Assembly: GCF_009668025.1 (NCBI RefSeq)
Contig: NZ_WJXZ01000013.1
Span: forward strand, 186,001-250,000
Length of the DNA: 64,000 nucleotides
Origin: Larkinella terrae
GTDB taxonomy: Bacteria > Bacteroidota > Bacteroidia > Cytophagales > Spirosomataceae
Direction: 5' to 3'
Shown here in pieces: positions 54,653 through 64,000 of this stretch. Positions within the stretch are counted from its first letter, which is position 1. The number at the start of each line of letters is the position of its first letter. The notes beneath the pieces were generated by a model. The model was not told where the DNA came from. It made no database searches and was given only the letters and a program-made list of their open reading frames with translations. The translations under genes were made by a program, and so were the position numbers.

Positions 54653-57559
54653 ATGCCCTTAGCCCGTTATACCTTCCTCCCCTGGCTCCGAAGAGGAATC
54701 GCCAACCAGCTTACCCAGGCCACCACGACGGCTCGGGCGCAACTGAATGTCAGCCTGGAAATCAACAGCGACGCGGCCAACCCGATTGCAAAAACCGTCA
54801 ACCTGATCGGGCCGGGCGATGTCATCGGCATTAATCAGAAGATGATCGTTCGCACCGATCCGCGGAATCTGATCACCGATTTTGAACCCAATTACCTGGC
54901 GTCCATTGAGTTTTACGACGAAGATTTCCCCTGGCGATACACGCCCGATATCGAGCGGCCCAACCACCGGCTCACGCCCTGGATTTTCCTGATGGTGCTG
55001 AAAGAAACCGAGTTCGAAACCATCAATACCGGCAACCGACCGTTGTCGGCCATCAAACTCAAAGCGAATCGGAATGACGTTCTGCCCCCGCCCGACGATG
55101 CCTGGGCCTGGGCGCACACCCACCTGAACGAGCCCATCGATCATCCGGGCAATCAACCCAATCTGGGCCAGTTGAACACCCTGCTGGCCAACCAGCCGGA
55201 CCGGGGTGTTGCGCGGTTGTTGTGCCCCCGCCACCTGGAAGCCAATACAGCCTATCACGCTTTCCTGATTCCGACCTTTGAAATTGGGCGAAAAGCCGGG
55301 CTGGGCGAACCGGTAGCTGATTCTGATCCGGCTCTGGCATTTTCGTGGACGAAGGATGAAACCGGTGAAAAGGATTTTCCGATTTATTACCGCTGGTTTT
55401 TCAAAACCGGTGCAGGTGGCGATTTTGAAACGCTGGTGCGGCTTTTGCAACCGCGCGACATGGACAAGCGCGTCGGAATCCGGGACATGGACGTTCAGGC
55501 ACCCGGTTTTGGAATGGGCACCGTGCAGGTTTCGGCCGACAATACCGTGGGACTCGAAGGAGCTTTGCTGGCCCCCAGCACGAAGCGAAAACCCGAAGGC
55601 AAATTCAACGATGCCAGCGATTTTCCGGAGAAGGTCCAGCCCATTCTGAATCGTTCGGAGACGCTGATTGAGGCCAATCCCACGGCTGATCCGGTGGTTT
55701 CTCCCCCCCTGTACGGAAAATGGCACGCGCTGACTTCCAAACTTCAACTGGAAGACAACCAGCAAAACTGGGTTCACGAGCTGAATCAGGACCCGCGCTA
55801 CCGCGCTCCGGCCGGCATGGGGACGCTCGTCGTGCAGAAAAATCAGGAGGAATACATGCGCAAAGCCTGGCAGCAGATTGGTGACGTGTTGTCGGCGAAC
55901 CAGAAAATCCGGTTTTCGCAGGTGGCCATGCTGGCGAGTGCGACGCTACAGAAAAAACACCTGTCGACGCTGGACGACAGCCAGACGCTGGCCATCACCA
56001 GTAACCTCCACAAAAAAGTAATCGGCGGAACGACCACGGTCCATTACCTGATTCAGCAAAGCACGGTTCCGTCGGCCACCCTCAGCGGAGCGTTTCGGAA
56101 AGTGGTCAGTCCGCAGCGGATGACGGCCAGGCGGTTTTCAATTGCGACACCCCAAAATTTTACCAGGCTCTTTCAGTCGTTGAACGTTGGAAAAATAACG
56201 GCCGCGCCCGCCAAAACCGTACCGGCCGAGACCCGAACCCTGCCCGCTGAAGTGACGCGACGGCTTGATTTCAAGTCCGATGCCTTACGAAGAATTCCGG
56301 CCCGGGCGCAATTCGAAATTCTGGTGCCCGGCAAATTACCGGCAAGAGCGACCGGTGACGGAACGGTGGAAATTAAAGTGGGCGCCGATTTTCGGAAGGC
56401 CGTGGCCGATTTGCACAAACTGATGGATGTGCAGGTAGCGCCCCCGCCAAGCCGGAATCCGGTGGCTCAATCGCTGGCTTTGCAGGTGAAGCAAGCCCTC
56501 GATCCGTTCGAAAATTTTCGTAAACGCGTTCTGCCGGGGATCACGAAAGGCGAAACGACGCCCGAAAAACTGGATCCGGTCATGGCGTATCCCGACATCG
56601 CCGACGCCATGTATGAACCGCTGGTGGCGGCCAACAAGGAGTTTTTTGTCCCGAATCTGAATCTGATTCCGCCCAACACCATATCGCTGATGATTCCGAA
56701 TCAGCCCTTTATCGAATCGTATATGGTTGGGATCAACCACGAATTCATGCGGGAATTGCTCTGGCGCGAGTACCCAACCGACCAGCGTGGAACGCCCTTC
56801 CGGCAGTTCTGGAAACCATTCGGAACCACTTCGAGGGCTTCCCTGTCACCCGAAGCACAAGCCGAAAAGCTGAAGGATATTCCGCCGATTCACCAGTGGC
56901 TGACCGCACCCAAAATGCACCTGGGGGACCACAATCAACGTCAAACCGCCAATCCGGCCGAAAATCCGTCACTGGTGCTGGTCATCAAAGGTGATTTGCT
57001 GAAGCGGTATCCGAACACGGTCATTTACGCGCAGGAAGCCCAGTGGGGAACCGACGCCGACAATGCCAACCGGCTGGTGCTGGTGGATACGAGCGGGCAG
57101 GCCATCCCCGACGGCGTTCACATCAAAAATCCGATCTACAAGGCTCAAATCGACCCGGACCTGCATTTTATCGGTTTTGATCTGTCGATTACTACCGCCA
57201 AAGGGCAGGTCAATGAAGAAACCGCAGCCGAAAAAAACCGCCTGGGCAACGCAAATCTGGGCTGGTTTTTCGTCATTCAGGAGGTGCCGGGCGAACCCCG
57301 ATTTGGGCTGGACGAAAATCAGGCGACCAACGCAAGCGAAGCAAAATGGGATAATCTTTCGTGGGAAACCCTTGGCAATCAGCGGGACATGATTGACATG
57401 ACGAAGCCGTTCGTGCAAAGTTTGCCGGGCAGCAATCCCGATTCCGTGAACTGGAACACCAACTCGGCGGATCTCGCATACATTCTTTTCCAAAAACCGG
57501 TCATGGTGGCGGTTCACGCCCGCGAAATGCTCCGAAATCTGTCCAACCCTCAAGTTTGA
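54653..57559 (+). CDS. Unrecognised giant protein of the cassette (968 aa)
   Basis: This 968-residue protein begins MPLARYTFLPWLRRGIANQL with no signal peptide. Recognisable islands: NYLASIEFYDEDFPWRYTP (about 82-100), LICPRHLE-like RLLCPRHLEANTAYHAFLIP (about 195-215) and PAENPSLVLVIKGDLLKRYPNT (shown in part: SLVLVIKGDLLKRYPN). No enzyme motif is evident. I recall similar proteins only as hypotheticals in other phyla. The next gene starts 6 bp after its stop, so they are co-transcribed. Confidence 0.8.
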   Translation: MPLARYTFLPWLRRGIANQLTQATTTARAQLNVSLEINSDAANPIAKTVNLIGPGDVIGINQKMIVRTDPRNLITDFEPNYLASIEFYDEDFPWRYTPDIERPNHRLTPWIFLMVLKETEFETINTGNRPLSAIKLKANRNDVLPPPDDAWAWAHTHLNEPIDHPGNQPNLGQLNTLLANQPDRGVARLLCPRHLEANTAYHAFLIPTFEIGRKAGLGEPVADSDPALAFSWTKDETGEKDFPIYYRWFFKTGAGGDFETLVRLLQPRDMDKRVGIRDMDVQAPGFGMGTVQVSADNTVGLEGALLAPSTKRKPEGKFNDASDFPEKVQPILNRSETLIEANPTADPVVSPPLYGKWHALTSKLQLEDNQQNWVHELNQDPRYRAPAGMGTLVVQKNQEEYMRKAWQQIGDVLSANQKIRFSQVAMLASATLQKKHLSTLDDSQTLAITSNLHKKVIGGTTTVHYLIQQSTVPSATLSGAFRKVVSPQRMTARRFSIATPQNFTRLFQSLNVGKITAAPAKTVPAETRTLPAEVTRRLDFKSDALRRIPARAQFEILVPGKLPARATGDGTVEIKVGADFRKAVADLHKLMDVQVAPPPSRNPVAQSLALQVKQALDPFENFRKRVLPGITKGETTPEKLDPVMAYPDIADAMYEPLVAANKEFFVPNLNLIPPNTISLMIPNQPFIESYMVGINHEFMRELLWREYPTDQRGTPFRQFWKPFGTTSRASLSPEAQAEKLKDIPPIHQWLTAPKMHLGDHNQRQTANPAENPSLVLVIKGDLLKRYPNTVIYAQEAQWGTDADNANRLVLVDTSGQAIPDGVHIKNPIYKAQIDPDLHFIGFDLSITTAKGQVNEETAAEKNRLGNANLGWFFVIQEVPGEPRFGLDENQATNASEAKWDNLSWETLGNQRDMIDMTKPFVQSLPGSNPDSVNWNTNSADLAYILFQKPVMVAVHAREMLRNLSNPQV

Positions 57560-57565
57560 TCCGGT

Positions 57566-60500
57566 ATGAATCTGAAAGAAATTCAACAGGCCGCCAGTAA
57601 AATGGAAACCGAACGAGCTCAGAATCAAGCGCAATTGCTGCTTCTGGCCGGGATGGCGAATGATCTGAACAACCAGATTCAGGCCCTGCAACTTAAGGGA
57701 AGTTTAACGGATTCGGAAAAATTGTCGCTCGATTCGCTGAAGAGCCAGGCCGCCCGCTTGCAACTCCGAATGACTGCCACGCGCAAGACGTTTGCAACGA
57801 GCAAACTCAAGCGTTTTCAGGAGTTTCAGGACTTATTTCAGGACGCTCCGCAACAGCTGATCGAGCAGCTGACCGACGACCTGCCAATTGTACTTTTTCC
57901 GGTTCGGATCGAAACGCATTTTCACTCGGAAAACAATAAGCACGAATTATGGGTCCGGATTTACCCCGATGACATTACCACCTTTACCCACGAAAACGAA
58001 CTCACCGCCGACGAAATAACCGCCGGAGAAACGTACTGGAAAAGCGTCTGGGAAACCCGTATGCAGCCCGAAGACGACGGCAAAAAAACGCGCGAAACGC
58101 TCTGGGCGAGTCTGGCAAACCGCTTTGGGGTAAACCGGGCGGCCTGGGTTGCCCGCCAGACCAAACCCACTAACTGGTACGGAAAATGGCGTCTGTTGCC
58201 GGAGCTGATTCTAAAAACCCAGGACCCGCCCAAACCGCAAGCCTGGAGTCAGGCACCTCATACGCGTCTGATGCCCAGCCGGTTTGTTTTTATGGCGTAC
58301 AGCCCGAGCGGGAAAGCATTCGAGGTTGTCGGCAAGCCAGTACCCGATTACCTCGTGATGGGTCCCGACCCGTTGCTGGAAGAATCGGCTTTCTCACGGG
58401 ATGCCAACAACAAGCTGGTCATCGGCAAGGAAATGGCCTGGCTGTTCGATTTTGAGGAAGCCGTTGCCGTTGGCATGGCCGTCAAAATACCGCTTACGGT
58501 CGACTGGGTGCACCGCGGTTTTGAGAAACTGGTGGTGCTTGGCATCCACTTCACCTCCGACGCCACGCAGAGCAAAGATTTGCTGGAAAACCTCTTCCAG
58601 AACCACACTTATTCCGCTGGCGGTTTTGGTATTTTACCGCAGGGAACCCCGACGAACAATACTGATAAAGCCGCATCCGGTTTTTCGGATGCCGACCGAA
58701 CCGGGCCGCAACTCGAAACACCGGACGGCGTACCGCTCTTCAAACCAACGCCCGATTTCTACCAGCAAACCGACGGACAGCGGTTTGCCGAAGCGTTGGG
58801 GATCAGTACCGAATCGATGTCATTCACTGAAAATGCCCAGCGCGCCGACATCGCCGAAGCGCTGTCGATGAACAATGCGCTCTGGCCAGCCACCTGGGGC
58901 ATGATGCTCGACGATTTGCTCAAACCGCTCGTTACCCGGAAGCAGCAGGATCTGGCCCGGCAGTTTTTCACGGAATTTGTAACAGGCCGGGGCTTTCTGC
59001 CCGCCATTCGGGTCGGCAATCAGCCCTACGGGGTGCTCGTCACCAGCAGTTTGAATGACTGGCAATTTACCGTTCGGGAAATGGGGGCAGATCGGGAATT
59101 CTGGGGGAAACTACTCCAGATTCTCCGACAGCTTAGCGTACAATATTCCGCGTTACTTCCGAAGGTTGCCTTTGCCGGAAAAGCCGGAGATGCCAACGAA
59201 ACGTTGCTAAATATCATCGGTTTACAAGCTTCATCGGTGGTTTTTCACTCCCGCAAAGCCGTGACGGATCTCTATGCCTGGAATTACCTCAATTTCCAGA
59301 AATCCAATTTCCTATCCAACATTCTCTGGAACGCCATTAACGCGGCCAAAAGCCAGCAACTGAACCGGTTGACGTTCGATGTAAGCAAGGATTTTTTACT
59401 CGAAAAGCTGATTTTTCTGTCCAAAACCGATGAGCTGAACGGACCGGTGATCGACGCCGATCCCCGAACACCTTTCTCCGAAACCGCTCCCATTCAGCCG
59501 TATGACGGCACGAACAATTACATCGACTGGTTGCTGAAAAGCGACTTGCAAACTGTTAAGAATCAGTCTTTTCGGGATAAAGACAATAATCCAACGGCGG
59601 CTCCCAGGGCGCTGTTGTATCAGTTATTGCGCCGGGCCTATCTGGAAGAATTCGGGCAAAGCATCACCAAATGGCTGGTCAATCAGCAGTTTATCGACGA
59701 TTCCCCGCTGGAAAAACAGATTCAGAACATCGGCTCGCTGAACGATCTGAGCAAGGAAGATTTTTTGCAACTAAATGCGTCGAAAGTCCGGCTGGGCAAC
59801 CAGAATGTGGCCGTCGGCGATTATATCCGGACGCTGATTCCCAAGCCCGGAACCGCTTACAATGGCCCTACCGAAATGATACCGTTGATGGGCGTGGTCA
59901 AGGCGTTACAAACGTTGAAAAACCTACCTACGGCGCGGCTGGAGCGGCTTTTTGCCGAACACCTTGATTTGTGCAGCTACCGACTGGATGGCTGGCAAAC
60001 CGGTCTTTTTGCCCGTCGACTTTATAACCTGCAGCACGCGTCCGACCATAGTTACCAGAGCAAAGGAACGTATCTGGGGGCCTACGGCTGGGTCGAAAAC
60101 CTGCGGGCCAATACCGCCAAACAGGCTTTTCCGCAAACCAATTATCCGAAACCGCTTCAGGAACCCGACAACAAACCCATTTACGAAGACGCGTCGAACG
60201 GCGGTTACATCCAGACGCCGTCGTTGCGGCATGCGGTGACGGCAGCCGTGTTGCGGAATGCCTATCTTTCGCAGGGCAGCGACAATCCTAGGCTGGCGGT
60301 TAACCTGTCGTCGGAACGGGTTCGGATGGCGATGACTTACCTGGAAGGCATTCAAAACGGGCAGGATCTGGCGGCTCTGCTAGGCTACCAGTTTGAACGC
60401 GGCCTGCACGATCGAAGCCTGTTCCTGAATCAATACATTTACGTCCTTCGGGCCCGGTTCCCGCTGATTTCCAAAAAATTAACGGACGTACCCGACAGTG

Positions 60501-62359
60501 CCGCGCAGGAAGTGATCGAAGCCCGCAACGTGATTAACGGTTACGATTTGCTCGAATACGCCCGCACGCACCCGCAGCTTCAGGGCATTGCCGGACTGCC
60601 CGCACCCAATTCCACGGAAATGAACCAGATTCTGGCCGAACTCGACCGGTTGAACAATGCGCTGGATGCCCTGGCGGATTTATCGCTTTCGGAGAGTGTT
60701 TTTCAAGTGGTTCAGGGGAATTTCGACCGGGCGGGCGGGATGTTGCAGGCTATTTCTGAAGGCAAAATGCCGCCGGAACCCGAGATTGTGGAAACGCCCC
60801 GCTCCGGCACTTCGATCACCCACCGTGTAGCGGTTTGTCTGCAAACAACGGGGGTTGTCGACCGGCATCCGGCCTGGGGTGCCACGGCTTCTCCGCGCGG
60901 CAAAGCCAATCGGTTCGTGAATCACTGGCTGGGCGAGCGGCTCCCAAAACCTGCCGACATTCGCTTTGGCTATCAGACCGGAACAGTCGACGATACCCTG
61001 AGCCTGGCCCAATTTGACCTGCAGCCGCTCGACCTGGTCCTGATGGCGGGCGCCGAACTGGGCAATCTTTCCTCGAAGTTGGAGCGATGGCTGATTTACC
61101 AGATTCGTCAGAATTTCAATGTTTCCGATCAGCAGGCGATTCAGTTTACTTTCAGTCCGACGGGGCAAGCGGTTTCGCTGGGTGGTTTGCTCCCCTTGCT
61201 CAATGCCATGAAAAAGATCGTGACGGAGGCCCGACCGCTGCATGCGCTGGACTTTTTCCCACAAACTTCTGCTTATCTGGAAGGCGAACCCAATCCGCAG
61301 GGCTATCAGGACTTAGCGGTTTTCCGCGCTCAACTGGAAGCTGATAGAACAAATTTGGAATCCCTTACGGCGATTTTGAAAAGTAAAACCGCTGTGCTTA
61401 AAACCGCTCTCGAACAGGCTCGTACGAGCCAGCAGCCCACCGTTGAACTGGCCAAACTAACCTCCGTCCGAGCCAGTTTGTCCGATCTGGCCAGTTATGG
61501 CTGGACGGAAGCCTTACCGAATTCGACAACCGGCAATACGGTTTTTGCCACCGATGAACTGCTCGCTCAGGCGGAAGGAATGGTCTCATTTTTTGAAAAA
61601 GTAACGTCCCAAAATGGGTTCGACGGTTTTGAGGCTTTAACTCCCGAACGGCAGGTTGAGCGGTGCCGGGAGGTCGCCCGGCAGCTTTACGGCAAATCGT
61701 TCAACTGGGTTCCGGCGTTCCGTTTCCTCAACCCGAGTCAACTGACCAACGGCATTCTGCACAGTCCGGATATGCTGAGTCAGCAAACTGAACTGGTCAT
61801 GGAGAACTGGCTGCAGACCCGGGCCCGGGTTCGGCCTGTGATGGAAAATACCGAAACCCTCGCATTCCATCACGATCTCTATCAGGAGCAACCTTTCGCC
61901 TTAACCCCTGTTCAATTGCCGTATGTTACCGGGGAAAAATGGGTGGGCGAAACATTCTCGGAATCGCAGCGAAATCAGGATCGCTTGTCATTGGTATTGC
62001 ACCAGGCTCCGACGGATACCGTTCAGAATCAGGCCGGTTTTTTACTGGATGAATGGAATGAGCTGATTCCGACCGACAAGGAAACGACGGGCGTTACCTT
62101 CCACTTCAATCGGCCGAATGCCACTCCCCCGCAAGCCATCCTGATTGCCGTAGCACCGGTTTTAAACGGAAAATGGACCTGGCTTGAACTGGAGAACATT
62201 CTGACTGACACACTCAACCGCTCCAAACTCCGCGCCATCGAACCCGATATGCTGACCGATACCGACTATTTTCAGGTCCTTCCGGCGGTTCTCAATGATT
62301 TTTCAACCGGCGGTATTTCGACGGTTTTTACGAATGGCAGTACGCTGGCAACCAGTTAA
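57566..62359 (+). CDS. Unrecognised giant protein of the cassette (1597 aa)
   Basis: This 1597-residue protein begins with a heptad-like coiled coil (residues 1-90: MNLKEIQQAASKMETERAQN). The rest is mostly mixed alpha-beta with no recognised domain; sites of note are LPIVLFPVRIETHF (about 106-120), GNQPYGVLVTSSLNDW (about 480) and MAGAELGNLSSKLERW (about 1160). No signal peptide or membrane helix is seen. It lies 6 bp after the 968-aa gene and 14 bp before the next open frame, all in one operon. It is among the longest genes in the window. Confidence 0.85.
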   Translation: MNLKEIQQAASKMETERAQNQAQLLLLAGMANDLNNQIQALQLKGSLTDSEKLSLDSLKSQAARLQLRMTATRKTFATSKLKRFQEFQDLFQDAPQQLIEQLTDDLPIVLFPVRIETHFHSENNKHELWVRIYPDDITTFTHENELTADEITAGETYWKSVWETRMQPEDDGKKTRETLWASLANRFGVNRAAWVARQTKPTNWYGKWRLLPELILKTQDPPKPQAWSQAPHTRLMPSRFVFMAYSPSGKAFEVVGKPVPDYLVMGPDPLLEESAFSRDANNKLVIGKEMAWLFDFEEAVAVGMAVKIPLTVDWVHRGFEKLVVLGIHFTSDATQSKDLLENLFQNHTYSAGGFGILPQGTPTNNTDKAASGFSDADRTGPQLETPDGVPLFKPTPDFYQQTDGQRFAEALGISTESMSFTENAQRADIAEALSMNNALWPATWGMMLDDLLKPLVTRKQQDLARQFFTEFVTGRGFLPAIRVGNQPYGVLVTSSLNDWQFTVREMGADREFWGKLLQILRQLSVQYSALLPKVAFAGKAGDANETLLNIIGLQASSVVFHSRKAVTDLYAWNYLNFQKSNFLSNILWNAINAAKSQQLNRLTFDVSKDFLLEKLIFLSKTDELNGPVIDADPRTPFSETAPIQPYDGTNNYIDWLLKSDLQTVKNQSFRDKDNNPTAAPRALLYQLLRRAYLEEFGQSITKWLVNQQFIDDSPLEKQIQNIGSLNDLSKEDFLQLNASKVRLGNQNVAVGDYIRTLIPKPGTAYNGPTEMIPLMGVVKALQTLKNLPTARLERLFAEHLDLCSYRLDGWQTGLFARRLYNLQHASDHSYQSKGTYLGAYGWVENLRANTAKQAFPQTNYPKPLQEPDNKPIYEDASNGGYIQTPSLRHAVTAAVLRNAYLSQGSDNPRLAVNLSSERVRMAMTYLEGIQNGQDLAALLGYQFERGLHDRSLFLNQYIYVLRARFPLISKKLTDVPDSAAQEVIEARNVINGYDLLEYARTHPQLQGIAGLPAPNSTEMNQILAELDRLNNALDALADLSLSESVFQVVQGNFDRAGGMLQAISEGKMPPEPEIVETPRSGTSITHRVAVCLQTTGVVDRHPAWGATASPRGKANRFVNHWLGERLPKPADIRFGYQTGTVDDTLSLAQFDLQPLDLVLMAGAELGNLSSKLERWLIYQIRQNFNVSDQQAIQFTFSPTGQAVSLGGLLPLLNAMKKIVTEARPLHALDFFPQTSAYLEGEPNPQGYQDLAVFRAQLEADRTNLESLTAILKSKTAVLKTALEQARTSQQPTVELAKLTSVRASLSDLASYGWTEALPNSTTGNTVFATDELLAQAEGMVSFFEKVTSQNGFDGFEALTPERQVERCREVARQLYGKSFNWVPAFRFLNPSQLTNGILHSPDMLSQQTELVMENWLQTRARVRPVMENTETLAFHHDLYQEQPFALTPVQLPYVTGEKWVGETFSESQRNQDRLSLVLHQAPTDTVQNQAGFLLDEWNELIPTDKETTGVTFHFNRPNATPPQAILIAVAPVLNGKWTWLELENILTDTLNRSKLRAIEPDMLTDTDYFQVLPAVLNDFSTGGISTVFTNGSTLATS

Positions 62360-62373
62360 ACCCCTGACTTCCA

Positions 62374-64000
62374 ATGCCTGAATTTGATAAACTGAAATCG
62401 TTGTTCCTCCAGTTACCACTATTCCAACCCACTATCAAAGGCTGGAACCGGCTGGAAGGTCGCCCGCGCAACCGGGATTTTGAACGGAGTTTACGCGCCG
62501 AAGTTCGAGACCCGCTCTGGATGCTGACCCGGCAGTGGCAGTTTGGCGAGTTTCAAGGCGAAGACGCCGGTTCGCCGGTCGACGCCCGCATGCTGACGTA
62601 CCAGACGTATCTGAATCGCTACGCCGTTGGCAGTCAACCTGCCCAGAAATTCGAGACGAACATTCCGCTCGAAGCCCGGGTGGAACGCGAATTCTGGCCG
62701 GAAGATTTGGGTAGCCAGGTACGCATCGGGCGGTATTTTGAAAAGCTGCTGCGAATTCATGCCCTGCCGTATAAAGACAACTACCTCACTCAGTACGTCA
62801 TCGACGCCAGCGCGCCCAATCCGGTTTACGATAAGGACACGGATCAAACGCGGGCAGCGGTTGCCGGAAAAGTCATCAACGGTGTACTGTTGCAAAAAGC
62901 CATCGCCGACGGTTCGCACGCAATTTGGGTGGATGCGCTTCCCCAGCTTGCCGATTCGGACCGGACGAAACTGAAAACGACCGCGTCGGAACTCGTTCTC
63001 TGGGCCGGAGCATTCGCAACCCAGCCGACTTCCACAGCCGATAATGCGTGGTCGGGAACACACCTGGAATTTCAGTTTGCCTGCGCGACGGACGATGCCG
63101 ACGGCACCCAAATCGTTCTGCGCGCCGATCAGTATGACTCGGGCCATCTGGATTGGTATTCATTCGACGTAGACGCAAATGGCAAACTCGAAGGGGCGGT
63201 TTCGGAGCCTGAACAACCGCTGGAAGAATGCCTTTCGTTTATCCCGGCACCGGTTTCGTTCAACGGCATGCCGCAGCCCCGGTTCTGGCAAATGGAAAAC
63301 GGACGCATCGAATTTTCGAATATCGACGCCAATACGACCGACCTCATTAAACTGATTATGACCGAGTTCATGCTGCTGTACGGCAACGATTGGTGCGTTT
63401 TTCCCTACGAGCGAAAAACCGGTTCACTCTGCGAAATCCGCGGACTGGTCATTACCGACGTGTTCGGCCAGCGAACGTTCGTAAAACCGGCGGGTTCCGG
63501 CATCGACGACGACTGGACGCGCTGGAGTTTCTTTTCCCTCAGCACCAACGCCCCAACCGCCAACACGGCTTCCTTTTTACCGCCCGCACTGGGCAAAACC
63601 CTTGAAAGTCAGCCGCTTGAGAAAGTAAATTTCATCCGCGACGAAATGTCCAATATGGTCTGGGGAATCGAATCCATCGTACCAACAGAACTGGGTCGGG
63701 GCGTGAATGGGTACGAATCGGCGCTGGCGGCCGAAAACGCAACCCGTCCTCCGGAACCGGAGCTGCAACCAACCGAAGCCAAAATCCGGTATGTGCTGGG
63801 TACCACCGTTCCTTACAACTGGATCCCGTTCCTTCCTGCGCAGTTGCCGGGCAGTAACCGCGACATCCGGTTGCAGCGCGCCCGTATGCCCGACCTGGCC
63901 GCGTCGTTCAAAGGCAGGATTCTCGACGAGCCCGCGCCCTATTTCGTGAATGAAGAGGAAGTTCCGCGTTCGGGGAAAAGCGTCATCCGAACGTATCAAC
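62374..64000 (+). CDS. Unrecognised giant protein of the cassette, 3' truncated by the window edge
   Basis: An open frame starts at ATG 62374 (MPEFDKLKSLFLQLPLFQPT) and has no stop for 542 codons, up to the end of the window. I checked the frame line by line. It contains DPLWMLTRQWQFGEFQGEDA at about 47-66, a conserved block I recall from uncharacterised proteins in several phyla. No signal peptide is seen. It is 14 bp after the 1597-aa gene. Its total length is unknown. Confidence 0.9.
   Translation, partial: MPEFDKLKSLFLQLPLFQPTIKGWNRLEGRPRNRDFERSLRAEVRDPLWMLTRQWQFGEFQGEDAGSPVDARMLTYQTYLNRYAVGSQPAQKFETNIPLEARVEREFWPEDLGSQVRIGRYFEKLLRIHALPYKDNYLTQYVIDASAPNPVYDKDTDQTRAAVAGKVINGVLLQKAIADGSHAIWVDALPQLADSDRTKLKTTASELVLWAGAFATQPTSTADNAWSGTHLEFQFACATDDADGTQIVLRADQYDSGHLDWYSFDVDANGKLEGAVSEPEQPLEECLSFIPAPVSFNGMPQPRFWQMENGRIEFSNIDANTTDLIKLIMTEFMLLYGNDWCVFPYERKTGSLCEIRGLVITDVFGQRTFVKPAGSGIDDDWTRWSFFSLSTNAPTANTASFLPPALGKTLESQPLEKVNFIRDEMSNMVWGIESIVPTELGRGVNGYESALAAENATRPPEPELQPTEAKIRYVLGTTVPYNWIPFLPAQLPGSNRDIRLQRARMPDLAASFKGRILDEPAPYFVNEEEVPRSGKSVIRTYQ

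Noticed and set aside
54659-55777. 372-codon minus-strand open frame opposite the 968-aa gene
   Set aside because: It is a shadow of the coding frame of the giant protein. No start context or family was seen, and the plus-strand frame is longer and operonic.
42265-64000. The cassette as an extracellular contractile injection system or prophage
   Set aside because: No sheath, tube, baseplate, spike, AAA ATPase, capsid, terminase or integrase homologue was recognised among the seven frames. It could only be revived by genes beyond the right edge.

Overview
The window looks like a chromosomal segment of a Bacteroidota bacterium, most likely a Cytophagales / Spirosoma-Larkinella-type organism. 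This is an inference from family content and sequence style. The support is: an outer-membrane beta-barrel receptor with a carboxypeptidase-like N-terminus, a gliding-motility-type C-terminal sorting domain, LytS/LytTR two-component systems, an ECF sigma factor paired with a DGPF (YCII) protein, a Thx ribosomal peptide, promoters of the TAnnTTTG type, and almost no Shine-Dalgarno-like sites. No rRNA, tRNA, CRISPR array, integrase or transposase was seen.

Layout, 0-42 kb: this is ordinary genomic fabric in short operons. It holds an OmpR-type two-component pair (0.2-2.2 kb), a GH127 beta-L-arabinofuranosidase (2.2-4.1), a GH19-like lysozyme/chitinase (4.3-5.1), a ModF-like double ATPase (5.3-6.8), a GH130 mannoside enzyme (6.9-8.0), a DUF2807 lipoprotein (8.2-8.9) and an ABC-F protein (9.2-10.8). 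Next come an outer-membrane receptor divergent from a LytS/LytTR pair (11-15.4), a desaturase/SDR/epimerase operon (15.4-18.0), a DUF2892-SRPBCC protein, Thx, a TMTC-like TPR membrane protein, Uma2 and PPOX proteins, and a T9SS-type B-sorted protein. These are followed by a Gfo/Idh - gluconate dehydrogenase subunit 3 - GMC group (23.8-27.4), an ECF42-like sigma factor with its DGPF partner (27.6-29.3), a small OMP, Sua5, a BlaI/M56 pair with three clear operator palindromes (31.2-33.9), an LRR protein, a thioesterase, DUF2147, CsbD, two small hypotheticals, an EamA transporter, an SDR and two tandem LytS-like kinases without a response regulator.

Layout, 42-64 kb: an unusual same-strand cassette of giant proteins runs off the right edge. 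Three full-length paralogues of about 950-980 residues carry an HExxHSFGLGDEY metallopeptidase motif (peptidase family M64-like). They are followed by a DUF6603-like protein (1137 aa), an unrecognised 968-aa protein, an unrecognised 1597-aa protein and a further open reading frame of at least 542 codons with no stop before the end. None of these starts with a recognisable signal peptide. A 75-bp leader is repeated before paralogue 1, before paralogue 3 and again after paralogue 3. The third copy is followed by what reads as the last 12 codons of a deleted fourth paralogue. This cassette is the best candidate for an undescribed system in the window.

Several families of intergenic inverted repeats (REP-like palindromes) are scattered between genes, at 5.07, 6.81, 8.94/9.10, 18.11, 24.88, 25.61 and 28.83 kb. 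Many upstream-extended reading frames were trimmed to starts that give a proper signal peptide or a family-typical N-terminus; these choices are stated per gene.
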